Shown piece by piece: positions 23,490 through 32,207 of a stretch of 33,331 nucleotides of DNA. The stretch's first letter is position 1. Each line of letters opens with the position of its first letter. This DNA is from Chloroflexota bacterium (GTDB lineage Bacteria > Chloroflexota > Dormibacteria > Dormibacterales > Dormibacteraceae), in assembly GCA_005887735.1 (NCBI GenBank), contig VBII01000044.1, positions 1 through 33,331 of the forward strand, written 5' to 3'. The notes under the pieces are model-generated. The model was not told the DNA's origin. It saw only the letters and a list, made by a program, of their open reading frames with translations, and made no database searches. The translations under genes were made by a program, and so were the position numbers.

Positions 23490-24575
23490 GTGCCGATGGC
23501 CACGCCTTCGTCGCAACAGGTGCTAGAGGTTCTCGGCCGGATCAAAGACCCTGACCTCGGCCGCGACGTCGTGAGCCTGGGGATGATCAAGGAGCTCGAC
23601 GTCAGCCCGCAGGGCAAGGTCAGCTTCACGTTTGAGCTCACGACTCCCGCGTGCCCGGTGCGCGACCGGTTCAAGTCGCAAGCCGAGGATGCGATCAACG
23701 AGCTTCCTGGCGTGACCGGGGTCGAGGTGCGGATGACAGCCAACGTGCGGCCCGCTTTCCTGCGGCCGAAGCCCTCCGAGATCCTGCCGGGCGTGAAGCA
23801 GACGATCGCGGTCGCTTCCGGCAAGGGCGGGGTCGGCAAGTCGACGGTCGCGGTGAATCTCGCGGCCGCTTTGCGCAAGAGCGGCGCTTCGGTTGGGCTG
23901 CTCGACGCCGACATCTACGGGCCGTCGATTCCCGCGATGACCGGCTCTCGCGTCGTCCCTCAGCAGGTCAACGGCCACCTCCTCCCCATCGACGCGCACG
24001 GCATGAAGCTGATGTCCTTCGGCCACATCAATCCCGGCGACCAGCCGACGATTTACCGCGGCCCCATGGTGGGCAAGGCGATCGAGGCGATGATGGTGCA
24101 GGTCGACTGGGGCCAGCTCGACTACCTGGTCATCGACCTGCCGCCGGGCACGGGCGACGCATCACTGACCCTGGCGCAGGCTGTGCCCCTGACCGGAGTG
24201 GCCATCGTGTGCACACCACAAGACGTCGCCACCGACATCGCGGTCAAGGCCCTGCAGATGTTCCGCAAGCTCAACGTGACACCGCTCGGGCTGATCGAGA
24301 ACATGAGCTGGTACGTCTGCCCCGATTGCGGCCATCGCCACGAGATCTTCAGCCACGGCGGGGCCGAGGCCGCGGCCAAGCGCCTGGGGGTTCCCTTCCT
24401 CGGAGCGATCCCTCTGGAGGAAGGCATCCGTCAGGATGCGGACACGGGAACCCCAGTCGTCATCTCGCGACCGGAATCGGCGGGCGCGAAGGCGTTTGTC
24501 GAGATCGCGTCGCAGGTCGCGGCCCGCACTTCGATCCAATCGTTTCGCCAGCTTCCCGTCATCAACGTGCACTAG
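23490..24575 (+). CDS. Mrp/NBP35-type iron-sulfur cluster carrier ATPase
   Basis: A 361-residue protein. The N-terminal MIP18/DUF59 domain (about 8-85) has KDPDLGRDVVSLGMI and a TPACPVRD cysteine. The P-loop ATPase domain has the deviant Walker A GKGGVGKST (about 110-118), DADIYGPSIP and a CPDC pair that binds the bridging Fe-S cluster. It delivers Fe-S clusters to apo-proteins. The start is GTG at 23490 or ATG at 23496. In HCF101-like proteins the same two domains are followed by DUF971; here the frame ends in a single TAG and continues directly into DUF971. Confidence 0.94.
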   Translation: MPMATPSSQQVLEVLGRIKDPDLGRDVVSLGMIKELDVSPQGKVSFTFELTTPACPVRDRFKSQAEDAINELPGVTGVEVRMTANVRPAFLRPKPSEILPGVKQTIAVASGKGGVGKSTVAVNLAAALRKSGASVGLLDADIYGPSIPAMTGSRVVPQQVNGHLLPIDAHGMKLMSFGHINPGDQPTIYRGPMVGKAIEAMMVQVDWGQLDYLVIDLPPGTGDASLTLAQAVPLTGVAIVCTPQDVATDIAVKALQMFRKLNVTPLGLIENMSWYVCPDCGHRHEIFSHGGAEAAAKRLGVPFLGAIPLEEGIRQDADTGTPVVISRPESAGAKAFVEIASQVAARTSIQSFRQLPVINVH

Positions 24576-24584
24576 GCAAAGCCG

Positions 24585-24896
24585 CTGCAAGACCCGGATC
24601 CGTTTCCGACCAACGTCGACGTCGACCGCGCGCGCCAGGTGATGGAGATCACGTGGGAAGACGGAACGCGATCGACTTATTCAGGTGAGCAGCTGCGATG
24701 GGCTTGCCCGTGCGCCGAGTGTCGAGGCGAGGCCGGCATGGCAGGCCGGTTGTCACGTGTGAAGTCGCTCAGCGATGCGGAGCTGAAGATTCGCGATGTG
24801 ACGCTGGTCGGTCAGTACGCGCTGCAGATTGCGTTCGAGAGCGGTCACGCGACGGGGATCTATACGTTTTCCCTCCTCCGGCACCTCATGACATAA
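24585..24896 (+). CDS. DUF971 domain protein, in frame with mrp after a TAG
   Basis: A DUF971 domain (gamma-butyrobetaine hydroxylase N-terminal-like), recognised by the WEDGTRSTYSGEQLRWACPC stretch, the following AEC cysteine and GIYTFSLLRHL at the end. From the mrp TAG (24573-24575) the frame stays open with no stop. The segment before GTG/ATG at 24639 (FPTNVDVDRARQ) belongs to the domain's first strand, so starting at 24639 would cut the domain. CTG at 24585 is the only start-like codon that keeps it. It was probably once, or in relatives is, the C-terminal domain of the preceding Mrp. Confidence 0.75.
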   Translation: MQDPDPFPTNVDVDRARQVMEITWEDGTRSTYSGEQLRWACPCAECRGEAGMAGRLSRVKSLSDAELKIRDVTLVGQYALQIAFESGHATGIYTFSLLRHLMT

Positions 24897-24909
24897 TTCC
24901 CGCGGCCCG

Positions 24910-26499
24910 TTGTCGATATCTACGTCACTCCCCGAGCTCGAGCCTACGTCTCCCGCGGCCCCGCCTCTAAGGCGACCAGCGCGCCGCCGCAAGCGATTCG
25001 GCCGTCGTGGCTGGGTCGCGGCCGGCATGGTCGTCCTGGTCGTGGTCATCGGCATGGGCGCGTTCCTCGCGTACGAGAACACCCTGCCCACAACCGTTGC
25101 CACCAACGTCAAGAGTGGCCAGCGGGACGTTCCGACCGATGGCAACTTCGTCTTCAACTTCTCGCGCTCGGTGTCGATCGAAGCGGTGCGCTCCGCCTTC
25201 TCCATCACTCCTGCGACCGACGGATCGATCAGTGCAGTCACCGGTCAGTCGACCTACGCGTGGACTCCGAACAAGCCACTCCAGGAGCTGACCAGCTACA
25301 GCGTCAACTTGAGAGCGACCTCCGACACGAGCCGGCACCACGTCAATGGCGGCCAGTGGACATTCACGACGCTCATCATTCCGCGCGTCCTCGCGATCAC
25401 GGCCGGAAACGGCAGCCCTCTGAAGGACGGAACGGAGATCGATCCCGGCTCGACGATGAAGCTCACGTTCAACGACACGATGGAGCCGGTGACGATCAAG
25501 GTGAGTGTGGGAACCCAGATCGCGGCTTTGAAGTGGGCGGCGGACTACAAGAGCGCAACGTTCGTCACCGCGGGATTGCCGTCCGGGCCTCTGACGGTGC
25601 AGATCGCGCCCGGCGGCCGCGACCAGACGGGTCATCTCGTGGCGGCGGCCTTCTCATTGAAGACCGGCGTGTACTGGCACGACCACGAGCACACCGTCTC
25701 GCTGCGCTATCCCGCGCTGATCCAGATCCCCAACGACGAATTTGCGCGCGACCAGAACGGGTTGCAGGCCGCGGACATCGTCTACGAGTACCTCGCGGAA
25801 GGCGGCATCACCCGGCTGACCGCGATCTACCAGAACGCGCCCGATGTGATCGGTCCGATGCGGTCCGCGCCATTCATCTCCCCAAAGTTGGCGCGTCATT
25901 ACAAAGGCTTGTTGTTCCAATCAGGCGAGTCGCAGGCCACTCGCAATCGGGCCGCCTCCGATCCCACGCCACAGTTCTTTGACCAGGTCGGGTTTCAGTA
26001 CCGCACCGGTTCCCGCGATGCGCCGGACAACCTGCTGATCAACGGCGACCGTGTGCTGGCTGCGGAGGAGCTCTTCAACATCTCGGGATATGTCTTCCCG
26101 AAGGCCCGCCCGGCTCTATCGGGTGGTACTGCCATAAACAGCTTCACCGTTGACGAGCACTACTCCGTTTACTCATATGACGCCGCGACCGGCACATACA
26201 CCAAGACGGAAGAAGGCCATCCGTACCAGGACGTCAGCCTGCACCAGCCGCTCCGCATCGAGATGTTGATCCAGCTGCACACGCGGGAGCAGCTGCTCGA
26301 TGTGGGCGACGGCCATGGCGCGCACATCCACGACTTCGACATGGACACCAACGGCCGGATCGAGGTCTTCTACAAGGGCCAGCACTACACGGGCAACTGG
26401 GCTTCGACGGACAGCCACGGACCCCTGGCCTTCACGCTGGACAACGGCAACCCGCTGACGCTGCCCCCGGGCCTGGTCTGGATCGACGTAACGCAGTAG
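24910..26499 (+). CDS. Membrane-anchored DUF3048 protein with Ig-like domains
   Basis: A 529-residue protein. The basic, Pro-rich cytoplasmic N-terminus is followed by one membrane helix (about 34-54, GWVAAGMVVLVVVIGMGAFLA). Two SbsA-type Ig-like domains (about 60-155 and 160-255) contain the pattern VPTDGNFVFNFSRSVS and DPGSTMKLTFNDTMEPV. The C-terminal part (about 260-529) is a DUF3048 (YerB-type) domain: NGLQAADIVYEYLAEGGITR, DVIGPMRSA and SGESQATRN, ending with GPLAFTLDNGNPLTLPPG. The function of DUF3048 is unknown; the architecture places it outside the cell. The start is TTG at 24910, 13 bases after the DUF971 stop. Confidence 0.9.
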   Translation: MSISTSLPELEPTSPAAPPLRRPARRRKRFGRRGWVAAGMVVLVVVIGMGAFLAYENTLPTTVATNVKSGQRDVPTDGNFVFNFSRSVSIEAVRSAFSITPATDGSISAVTGQSTYAWTPNKPLQELTSYSVNLRATSDTSRHHVNGGQWTFTTLIIPRVLAITAGNGSPLKDGTEIDPGSTMKLTFNDTMEPVTIKVSVGTQIAALKWAADYKSATFVTAGLPSGPLTVQIAPGGRDQTGHLVAAAFSLKTGVYWHDHEHTVSLRYPALIQIPNDEFARDQNGLQAADIVYEYLAEGGITRLTAIYQNAPDVIGPMRSAPFISPKLARHYKGLLFQSGESQATRNRAASDPTPQFFDQVGFQYRTGSRDAPDNLLINGDRVLAAEELFNISGYVFPKARPALSGGTAINSFTVDEHYSVYSYDAATGTYTKTEEGHPYQDVSLHQPLRIEMLIQLHTREQLLDVGDGHGAHIHDFDMDTNGRIEVFYKGQHYTGNWASTDSHGPLAFTLDNGNPLTLPPGLVWIDVTQ

Positions 26500-26611
26500 G
26501 CGACCATGGGTGTCACCCGAGCTGGGCATTTCCGCTCACCGACGGGTGCGAGCCAACTTCCTAATTGTTGCCGCCGTATACGGGCCTTGAAGGATGTAGT
26601 CTCTTTCGACC

Positions 26612-27490
26612 GTGAGACCGCCACCTGACGGGCCGATTCAGAACGCCGGCCGTCGCCGCTCGAACGACCTGGACACCAGTTTTGCCGCCGATTCGCGTCG
26701 GCGGCTGGGCGGTCATGGCCGGGCGAGACGGTTCCTGGTCTCAGATCATGGCGCCTCGGCGGCCGCCGAGGGTGTTTGGCGCGGGCTCGTGTCTGCTCTT
26801 CAGCGACATTCCGTCCAGAACGCGCTTGGCGAGATGAGTCCCGAGGACCGGGAGGTCCTCACTCTGGCCTACCTGCAGGGCTATACGAACAGCGAGATAG
26901 CGGCGAGGTTGAAAGTGTCGGCGAGCACCGTCAGGCGCCGCCTGACCGTGGCGTTGGCGCGCCTCGAGGAAGATGCTCGCCGCTCTGGAACATGGATCTC
27001 TTCAATTGCGACCGCGGTTCTTCTAAAGCTCGTCGAACCAGGCGCAAGACTCGGCCGGATGGCAGGTGGTATCCGGCACCCGGACTGGTCAGCGGGATTA
27101 GCTGCTGCAGTGGCCATCGGCGCAATGGGCGCGGTAGGAGTCGGCGTGTTCGTTGCCGATCAGCACCCCGGGATGGTCAACCGCGCCGGCGCTCCGGCCA
27201 CTGTACACATCGCCGGATTGCCGTTTGTCACAACAGCGGCTCCCCAGGCGCTCGACGAAGGTTTGCCCGCGGATCCAGCCAATATCGGTGAGGCGGGACG
27301 CCCGCCGGCCACCAGCGACAAGTCGAGCGGCGTGACGGTGGCCTCCGCGAACAAGGCTGGCGATTCCAAGGAGGGTTGCGGTGGCAACCCGACGAACGCT
27401 CCGCCGGCCGTTCCCGTCGGACCACGCGCAGGTCATCCGTCTGGTGCCCCCGTGACACATCCTTCAGCGGGAGGCTGCGACAAAGACTAA
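26612..27490 (+). CDS. Sigma-70 region 4 HTH domain on a membrane anchor
   Basis: About 292 residues. A sigma-70 region 4 helix-turn-helix (about 70-120) with MSPEDREVLTLAYLQGYTNSEIAARLKVSASTVRRRL-type spacing, here only named, is preceded by a short basic N-terminus without any sigma region 2. After a linker a hydrophobic helix (about 163-188) follows, then an extracytoplasmic tail rich in Ala/Pro/Gly/Thr ending with a Cys pair (EGCGG and GGCDKD). The start is GTG at 26612, but later starts are possible. The layout resembles a membrane-tethered transcription regulator whose HTH faces the cytoplasm. It cannot bind the -10 element as a normal sigma factor. No anti-sigma gene is next to it. The coupling of this part to the following kinase is uncertain. 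Confidence 0.75.
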   Translation: MRPPPDGPIQNAGRRRSNDLDTSFAADSRRRLGGHGRARRFLVSDHGASAAAEGVWRGLVSALQRHSVQNALGEMSPEDREVLTLAYLQGYTNSEIAARLKVSASTVRRRLTVALARLEEDARRSGTWISSIATAVLLKLVEPGARLGRMAGGIRHPDWSAGLAAAVAIGAMGAVGVGVFVADQHPGMVNRAGAPATVHIAGLPFVTTAAPQALDEGLPADPANIGEAGRPPATSDKSSGVTVASANKAGDSKEGCGGNPTNAPPAVPVGPRAGHPSGAPVTHPSAGGCDKD

Positions 27491-27592
27491 GGCGGGCATC
27501 CTCGCTGCATCAGACAGGCGGGCAATCGCGTTGTCGTTTCGCCGGCCCACGATGCAAGTTCGCTGAGACTGGCTCGTTCACACAGTTAGGGG

Positions 27593-29272
27593 TTGGCTGC
27601 GCAGTTGAAGACGGTGTTGGCGGTAGCAGCCCGGCATCGTGACGGTGTCCAAACCGTCAAGTACCTGGGGCGTCTCGCAGGCGTCGCCCTCGCCTACTGG
27701 GTGGCCGCGCGTCTCAGCTTGAACCTGGCCCTGGTTCACGGACAGGTAACGCCGATCTGGCCGCCAACCGGAATCGCCCTGGTGACTTTCCTCTTGCTCG
27801 GCCGTCGGATGTGGCCCGCCATCGCTCTCGGCGCCCTCGCGGTCAACCTCCCCCTCGGCCCTTCACCGCTTGGAGCCGCCTTCATCGCCTGCGGGAATAC
27901 GCTCGCGCCGCTGGTTTCGGCAGAGCTGCTCCGGCGTGCTGGTTTCCGCCGGCAGCTGGATCGCATGCGCGACGCTGTCGCGATCGTGGTGTTGGGGGCT
28001 CTATTCGGCATGACGGTCAGCGCCACTATTGGTAGTTCGGTGCTGACTCTCTCCGGGGTGGTGCCGATGAATAACTTCGCCTCAACCTGGGCTGTGTGGT
28101 GGGCGGGAGACGCGATGGGTGTCCTGCTGGTCGCCCCCATGCTCTTGAGTCTCGCCCCGCGGCCCGGGCTTCGTCATATGGGTTGGCGGCGGAGCGCTGA
28201 GCTGACGGCCCTGCTGGCCGGCATCGGTGTTGTGACCTACTTTCTGTTCGAAAACCAGTTTCGGATCGAGTACCTCGTCCTTCCCCTTATCGCGGTCGCG
28301 GCCTGGCGGTTTCGACTTGCGGGAGCCGCGCCCGCCGCCCTGATCGCATCGGTGATTGCGGCGTGGGCGGCGGTCAACGCCGTGGGCCCGTTTGCCTCCG
28401 AGAGCCTGCTGGAAAAGATGGTCACTCTACAAGCGTTCAACGTCAGCCTCAGCCTCGCTTCGTTCCTGCTCGCGTCGTTTGCCGACGCCCGACTACAGAG
28501 AGAGGAGATGACGCGCCTGTACGCGTCCGCGAGCCTGGCCATCGCTGCCAAGACCGGCGCCATCGATGCCGCGGCCCACGAGCTCGGTCCGCCGGTAGCC
28601 GTGCTGACCAGCTATCTGGCGATCTTGTCTAACGGCAACCTCGGGCCACCTCCGCCCAAATGGAGAGCGAGCCTGAATGTGATGGCGGACAAGGCCTGGC
28701 AGGTGAACCAGGTCATGAACGAATTGGTCGAAGCCGCCCGGATCGAATCGAAGACTCAGCCAACAAATCGTGCCTACCTGGATCTTCGAGATGCCGTCCA
28801 AAAGGCGGTCGAAAGGGCAGGGCCTCGAGTCGAGGTGAGCGGGGCGCGGATCGCGACGACTCTGGGACCCGAAGCCGTGCCAGTTGATGCCGATGCGCGC
28901 CAGATCGGTCGCATCCTCGACAACCTGATCAACAACAGCCTGACCTATGCCGCTCGTCCTCCGCGCCTCAAATTGGATGCAGTCGCCGAAAGAGGTCGAG
29001 CCGTCGTCCATGTCATCGACAACGGCGTCGGGATGTCCCCATTGGAGCGTGCCCGCGTCTTTCAGCCGTTTCATCGCACCCAGGACCCGGCATTCAGCAG
29101 CGTCCCGGGTGCGGGTCTTGGTCTCTATACGAGCCGAAAGCTTGCCGAGGTCAATCAGGGCAGGCTGTCCCTGGAGAGATCCGAGCCTGGCGTTGGGACC
29201 TGCTTCGCTCTCGAACTGCCGCTGGCTAAATCGAAACCTGTCGCGCCGTCGGCGAACGGCGGCCGGCCGTAG
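27593..29272 (+). CDS. MASE1-type membrane sensor histidine kinase
   Basis: About 559 residues. A MASE1 integral-membrane sensor region of roughly eight helices (about 25-300) contains the conserved QVTPIWPPTGIAL. A HisKA-like helix with HELGPPVAVL (His329) follows, where His-Glu-Leu replaces the usual HELRTP. The ATPase domain has N-box DNLINNS, G1 DNGVGM and G2 GAGLGLY. All elements for autophosphorylation are present. MASE1 is more often attached to GGDEF; here it drives a kinase. No response regulator lies beside it, so the partner must be elsewhere. The start is uncertain: TTG at 27593 or 27605, or GTG at 27614. It is followed by a universal-stress gene after about 100 bases. Confidence 0.88.
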   Translation: MAAQLKTVLAVAARHRDGVQTVKYLGRLAGVALAYWVAARLSLNLALVHGQVTPIWPPTGIALVTFLLLGRRMWPAIALGALAVNLPLGPSPLGAAFIACGNTLAPLVSAELLRRAGFRRQLDRMRDAVAIVVLGALFGMTVSATIGSSVLTLSGVVPMNNFASTWAVWWAGDAMGVLLVAPMLLSLAPRPGLRHMGWRRSAELTALLAGIGVVTYFLFENQFRIEYLVLPLIAVAAWRFRLAGAAPAALIASVIAAWAAVNAVGPFASESLLEKMVTLQAFNVSLSLASFLLASFADARLQREEMTRLYASASLAIAAKTGAIDAAAHELGPPVAVLTSYLAILSNGNLGPPPPKWRASLNVMADKAWQVNQVMNELVEAARIESKTQPTNRAYLDLRDAVQKAVERAGPRVEVSGARIATTLGPEAVPVDADARQIGRILDNLINNSLTYAARPPRLKLDAVAERGRAVVHVIDNGVGMSPLERARVFQPFHRTQDPAFSSVPGAGLGLYTSRKLAEVNQGRLSLERSEPGVGTCFALELPLAKSKPVAPSANGGRP

Positions 29273-29370
29273 CGCCTGGCAGAGTCGAGGCCACGCCTCT
29301 ACAGTTACTGTGCGGCCGGGTCGCTGAGGCGACGTGCTTCGATGGTGCGGGGGCAGGAGGGCGATCAATC

Positions 29371-30279
29371 GTGATTCCCAGGAGTCGCGTCCATTTCTCC
29401 CACTTGGGAACGCGTCCGCGCGTCCTGGCGCCGGTCCTGTTGGGCCAGATGGCGCGACCGGCGATCAGCATCGGTGACGCACTCGCCTCATCCGCGGGCG
29501 GCTCGGGTAATTTGCTCGCGCTCGTAGAGATCCGTGCCGGCCGCGACAACGAAGTCTTCGCCCAGGAACAACGCCGACGCGACATGCTCCGGTGGGTCGC
29601 AGGGCTGGAGTACGGCAGTGATGTCCGCCGTCGCTTGAGCGTCACTCTGCGGATGACCGCAAACGTGGCGAGCAGCATTCGCGATGCTATCGCCGAAACC
29701 GAGGCTACAAGCCTCGTGCTGGAGTGGCCAACGGTGGCAAGTCCACGCCGTCACGGATTGAGCGACTTGACCCGCCATCTTTTGTCTGACAGGGCAATAG
29801 ACATCGCATTTGTCCGCTCCAACGCTCCAACTCATGCGATTGCGCCTCGGTCGATCATGGCGTCGATTCGCGGGGGTCCGAGCGCTCGAGTCGTCGCCTC
29901 CACCGCAGCGGCTCTTGCGGATGCCTATGGCAGTGCATTGACCCTGGTTCACATCAGGACAGATTCCCAGCACCCGGACCGCTCCCGCAGGGAATGGGAG
30001 TCTTTCGAGCAGATCGTCCAGGAGATGCAGCGTCCTTCGACCGTCGTCCGACTGCATCACCACGACGATCCGGCGACAGGCATCCTCGAGGAGGCGAGCG
30101 GTCATGACCTTATCATCATCGGATCGCGCCTCAGCCCTCAGAACCCCAATGCTCTGGTGGGCCGGCAGTTTCTGCGGGTAGTCCGGCAGCTCCAGTGCCC
30201 AGTGGTGATGGTGAGGCCAAAGACCGTCGCTTTGCGAGACTCCCCGCGACCGATTGAAGCGAACGGTCACCGGGCGTGA
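29371..30279 (+). CDS. Tandem universal stress (UspA-like) protein
   Basis: About 302 residues. Two UspA-like domains (about 15-145 and 160-290). The first has the VLAPVLLG strand and a degenerate ATP loop. The second has VASTAAALADAYGSALTLVHI, HDLIIIGSRLS and the closing QCPVVMVRPK. The usual G-2x-G-9x-G(S/T) nucleotide loop is only partly retained in the second. GTG start with GGAGG ten bases upstream. The stop overlaps the GTG of the trehalose-phosphate synthase gene (GTGA), so the two are co-translated. Confidence 0.85.
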   Translation: MIPRSRVHFSHLGTRPRVLAPVLLGQMARPAISIGDALASSAGGSGNLLALVEIRAGRDNEVFAQEQRRRDMLRWVAGLEYGSDVRRRLSVTLRMTANVASSIRDAIAETEATSLVLEWPTVASPRRHGLSDLTRHLLSDRAIDIAFVRSNAPTHAIAPRSIMASIRGGPSARVVASTAAALADAYGSALTLVHIRTDSQHPDRSRREWESFEQIVQEMQRPSTVVRLHHHDDPATGILEEASGHDLIIIGSRLSPQNPNALVGRQFLRVVRQLQCPVVMVRPKTVALRDSPRPIEANGHRA

Positions 30280-31922
30280 GTCCGACGGAGCAGAGTCCTG
30301 CCCTAAAGGCGATCGGCCGCGACGCGGCCAGGCTGCTTGGCGAGTTCTCGCCGATCATCCTTAGCAACCGCGCTCCATTCGAGCCAACGTCAACGGGCCA
30401 GCTGGTAGCGGGGGCTGGTGGTCTAGTCAAGGCCCTCACCTCTCTTGCGACTGCCACGAAAGCCATCTGGGTATCCGCTGCGCGAACTGAGATCGAGCGT
30501 GGGTTAGCGACGTCCGGCGGACCACTCAATTCGGACAGCAACGCCGACCAATCGTTTCCGATCTTCTTCGCGCACACCGATCCGGATGCTTATCAACTTC
30601 ATTACGCGGTGATCAGCAATCCACTGCTCTGGTTCGCGCACCACTACCTGTGGAACATCGCAATCGAGCCGGTCGTGGACCAGAGCATTTACAAGGCGTG
30701 GTTCGATGGCTACCGCGTCGTCAACGCCGCGATCGCCGACCGTGGTGTAGCCCTGGGTCGCGAGTTGCCTCGCCGCCCGCTGTTCCTGACTCAGGACTAT
30801 CAGCTCTACCTCGCTCCAGAGCTCATCCGATCAGCTCTACCCGACGCCGCGATGCAGCACTTCATTCATGTTCCGTGGCCTGAGCCGAGATATATGAAGG
30901 TGCTGCCTGCAGCGATGCGTGAAGCAATTTTCAAAGGCCTCCTTGCCAACGAAATCATCGGTTTGCAAACCAGCCTGGACGTGCACAACTTCCTTCGATG
31001 CTGCGTCGAGTTGATGGGGCTGCGGGTTGCAGAAGCCGAGGGCGCGGTCTTCTTCGGCGGTCGATTGGTGTGGGTGCGCGCGTACCCGGTCTCCATTGAC
31101 GTCGATGCGATGAGGCTGCTCGGCGAATCACCAGCAGTTCGCGAGCTTGAAGCAGAGGTCGCCACGTGGCGTCCGGAGATGCTGATCGTCCGGGTGGACC
31201 GCACCGATCCATCAAAGAACTTGATCCGAGGGTTTCTGGCGTTTGAGCGGCTGCTGGAAGACCACCGCGAATTCCACGGTCGCGTCACGCTATGGGCTTT
31301 TCTACAGCCCTCACGCCAGGACGTCGACGCCTACCGGCAGTATCTCGATCTTGTCCAGTCCACGGTTGCCCGGATCAATTCGCGATTCCAGCAGGGCGCC
31401 TGGGAGCCCACCCGGCTCGAGCTTGGAGAGGACATTCATCGCGCGATGGCCGCTTATCGGTCGTACGACGTGCTCCTCGTGAATCCCATTCTCGACGGCA
31501 TGAACCTGGTGGCGAAAGAGGGCCCGGTTGTCAACCAACGTTCGGGTGTGCTGGTGCTGTCGGAGTCGGCCGGCGCCCATGAGGAGCTGGGCGGGCACGC
31601 GCTGACCATCAATCCCTTCGATGTCGAGATAACCGCGCGAGCCCTACATCGGGCACTACAGATGAGTCGCGCTGAACGAGACGAGCGATCGAAGGCGGTC
31701 AACCAGATAGTCGCAACGAATGATGTCGCCCGCTGGATTCGGTATCAGCTCGAGGACATCCGGTCGGTGACGCCGCCTGTGCGCAGGCTGTCGGGGACGG
31801 CCGAAGGGCAGCCAACGGGATCCGCGAAGGCCCTCCAGGACGAGCCACCCGGAAATGCGCCGGAAAGGCCGCCCCGCGAGTCGGTCGTCGATCTGTACAG
31901 CAACGCCGATGGGGAGCGATGA
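30276..31922 (+). CDS. Trehalose-6-phosphate synthase family (GT20)
   Basis: A 548-residue GT20 enzyme that transfers glucose from a nucleotide sugar to glucose-6-phosphate. The donor and acceptor residues known from E. coli OtsA are present: Asp174 in TQDYQL (usual HDYHL), His198 in IHVPWP, Arg309 and Lys314 in RVDRTDPSKN, and Asp407 in LDGMNLVAKE. The variants TQDYQL and DRTDPSKN are typical of a bacterial subgroup distinct from classical OtsA, so a related product such as a glucosylglycerol or validamine-type phosphate cannot be excluded. The C-terminus extends about 70 residues past the domain in a Pro/Gly/Arg-rich tail. No otsB is adjacent. The pairing with a universal stress protein suggests osmotic or desiccation response. 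Confidence 0.85.
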   Translation: MSPTEQSPALKAIGRDAARLLGEFSPIILSNRAPFEPTSTGQLVAGAGGLVKALTSLATATKAIWVSAARTEIERGLATSGGPLNSDSNADQSFPIFFAHTDPDAYQLHYAVISNPLLWFAHHYLWNIAIEPVVDQSIYKAWFDGYRVVNAAIADRGVALGRELPRRPLFLTQDYQLYLAPELIRSALPDAAMQHFIHVPWPEPRYMKVLPAAMREAIFKGLLANEIIGLQTSLDVHNFLRCCVELMGLRVAEAEGAVFFGGRLVWVRAYPVSIDVDAMRLLGESPAVRELEAEVATWRPEMLIVRVDRTDPSKNLIRGFLAFERLLEDHREFHGRVTLWAFLQPSRQDVDAYRQYLDLVQSTVARINSRFQQGAWEPTRLELGEDIHRAMAAYRSYDVLLVNPILDGMNLVAKEGPVVNQRSGVLVLSESAGAHEELGGHALTINPFDVEITARALHRALQMSRAERDERSKAVNQIVATNDVARWIRYQLEDIRSVTPPVRRLSGTAEGQPTGSAKALQDEPPGNAPERPPRESVVDLYSNADGER

Positions 31923-31989
31923 TATTTCGCGATAGACAACGGCGGACGCAGATTCGAGCCGCCATTTCTCAACGGGCGGCAGCGATCTG

Positions 31990-32169
31990 TTAACCCTGAG
32001 GTTCAGGGTTCCAGGCCACCATCGCGATCTCGATGTTGGAGAACACGTTTTGGATCTGCTGACCCATGGTCAGGAGAATCACGATGACCACGATCGAGAC
32101 GAGAACCAAGATCAACGCGTATTCGACCATGCCTTGGCCGCGCTCACGGGCAGTGTTGCTACGACGCAT
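31990..32169 (-). CDS. flp: Flp-type pilin (Tad system)
   Basis: A 59-residue prepilin. The basic leader ends in RERG, and cleavage there gives QGMVEYALIL, with the conserved Glu at +5 followed by Tyr and a single long hydrophobic helix (VLVSIVVIVILL). This is the signature of Flp/Fap pilins. The start is ATG at 32169 with GGAGGTGA seven bases upstream, preferred over the upstream ATG at 32211, which would add a charged leader untypical of Flp. It is the last gene of a Tad operon with the TadA/CpaF ATPase upstream. Confidence 0.92.
   Translation of the reverse strand: MRRSNTARERGQGMVEYALILVLVSIVVIVILLTMGQQIQNVFSNIEIAMVAWNPEPQG
31992..32010. terminator. Hairpin over the flp stop codon
   Basis: A perfect eight-base inverted repeat AACCCTGA/TCAGGGTT with a three-base loop that spans the end of flp. 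It has no T-tract on the flp side, so it is a weak terminator candidate or an mRNA-stabilising hairpin. Confidence 0.35.
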
Positions 32170-32176
32170 CGTCCGC

Positions 32177-32184
32177 TCACCTCC
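32177..32184 (-). promoter_or_regulatory. Strong ribosome binding site of flp
   Basis: GGAGGTGA, a near-perfect anti-16S match, seven bases before the ATG at 32169. It fixes the start of the pilin gene and suggests higher translation than its neighbours, as expected for a structural subunit. Confidence 0.8.
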
Positions 32185-32207
32185 AGATTTTTTTCTCCGA
32201 TCGTCGG

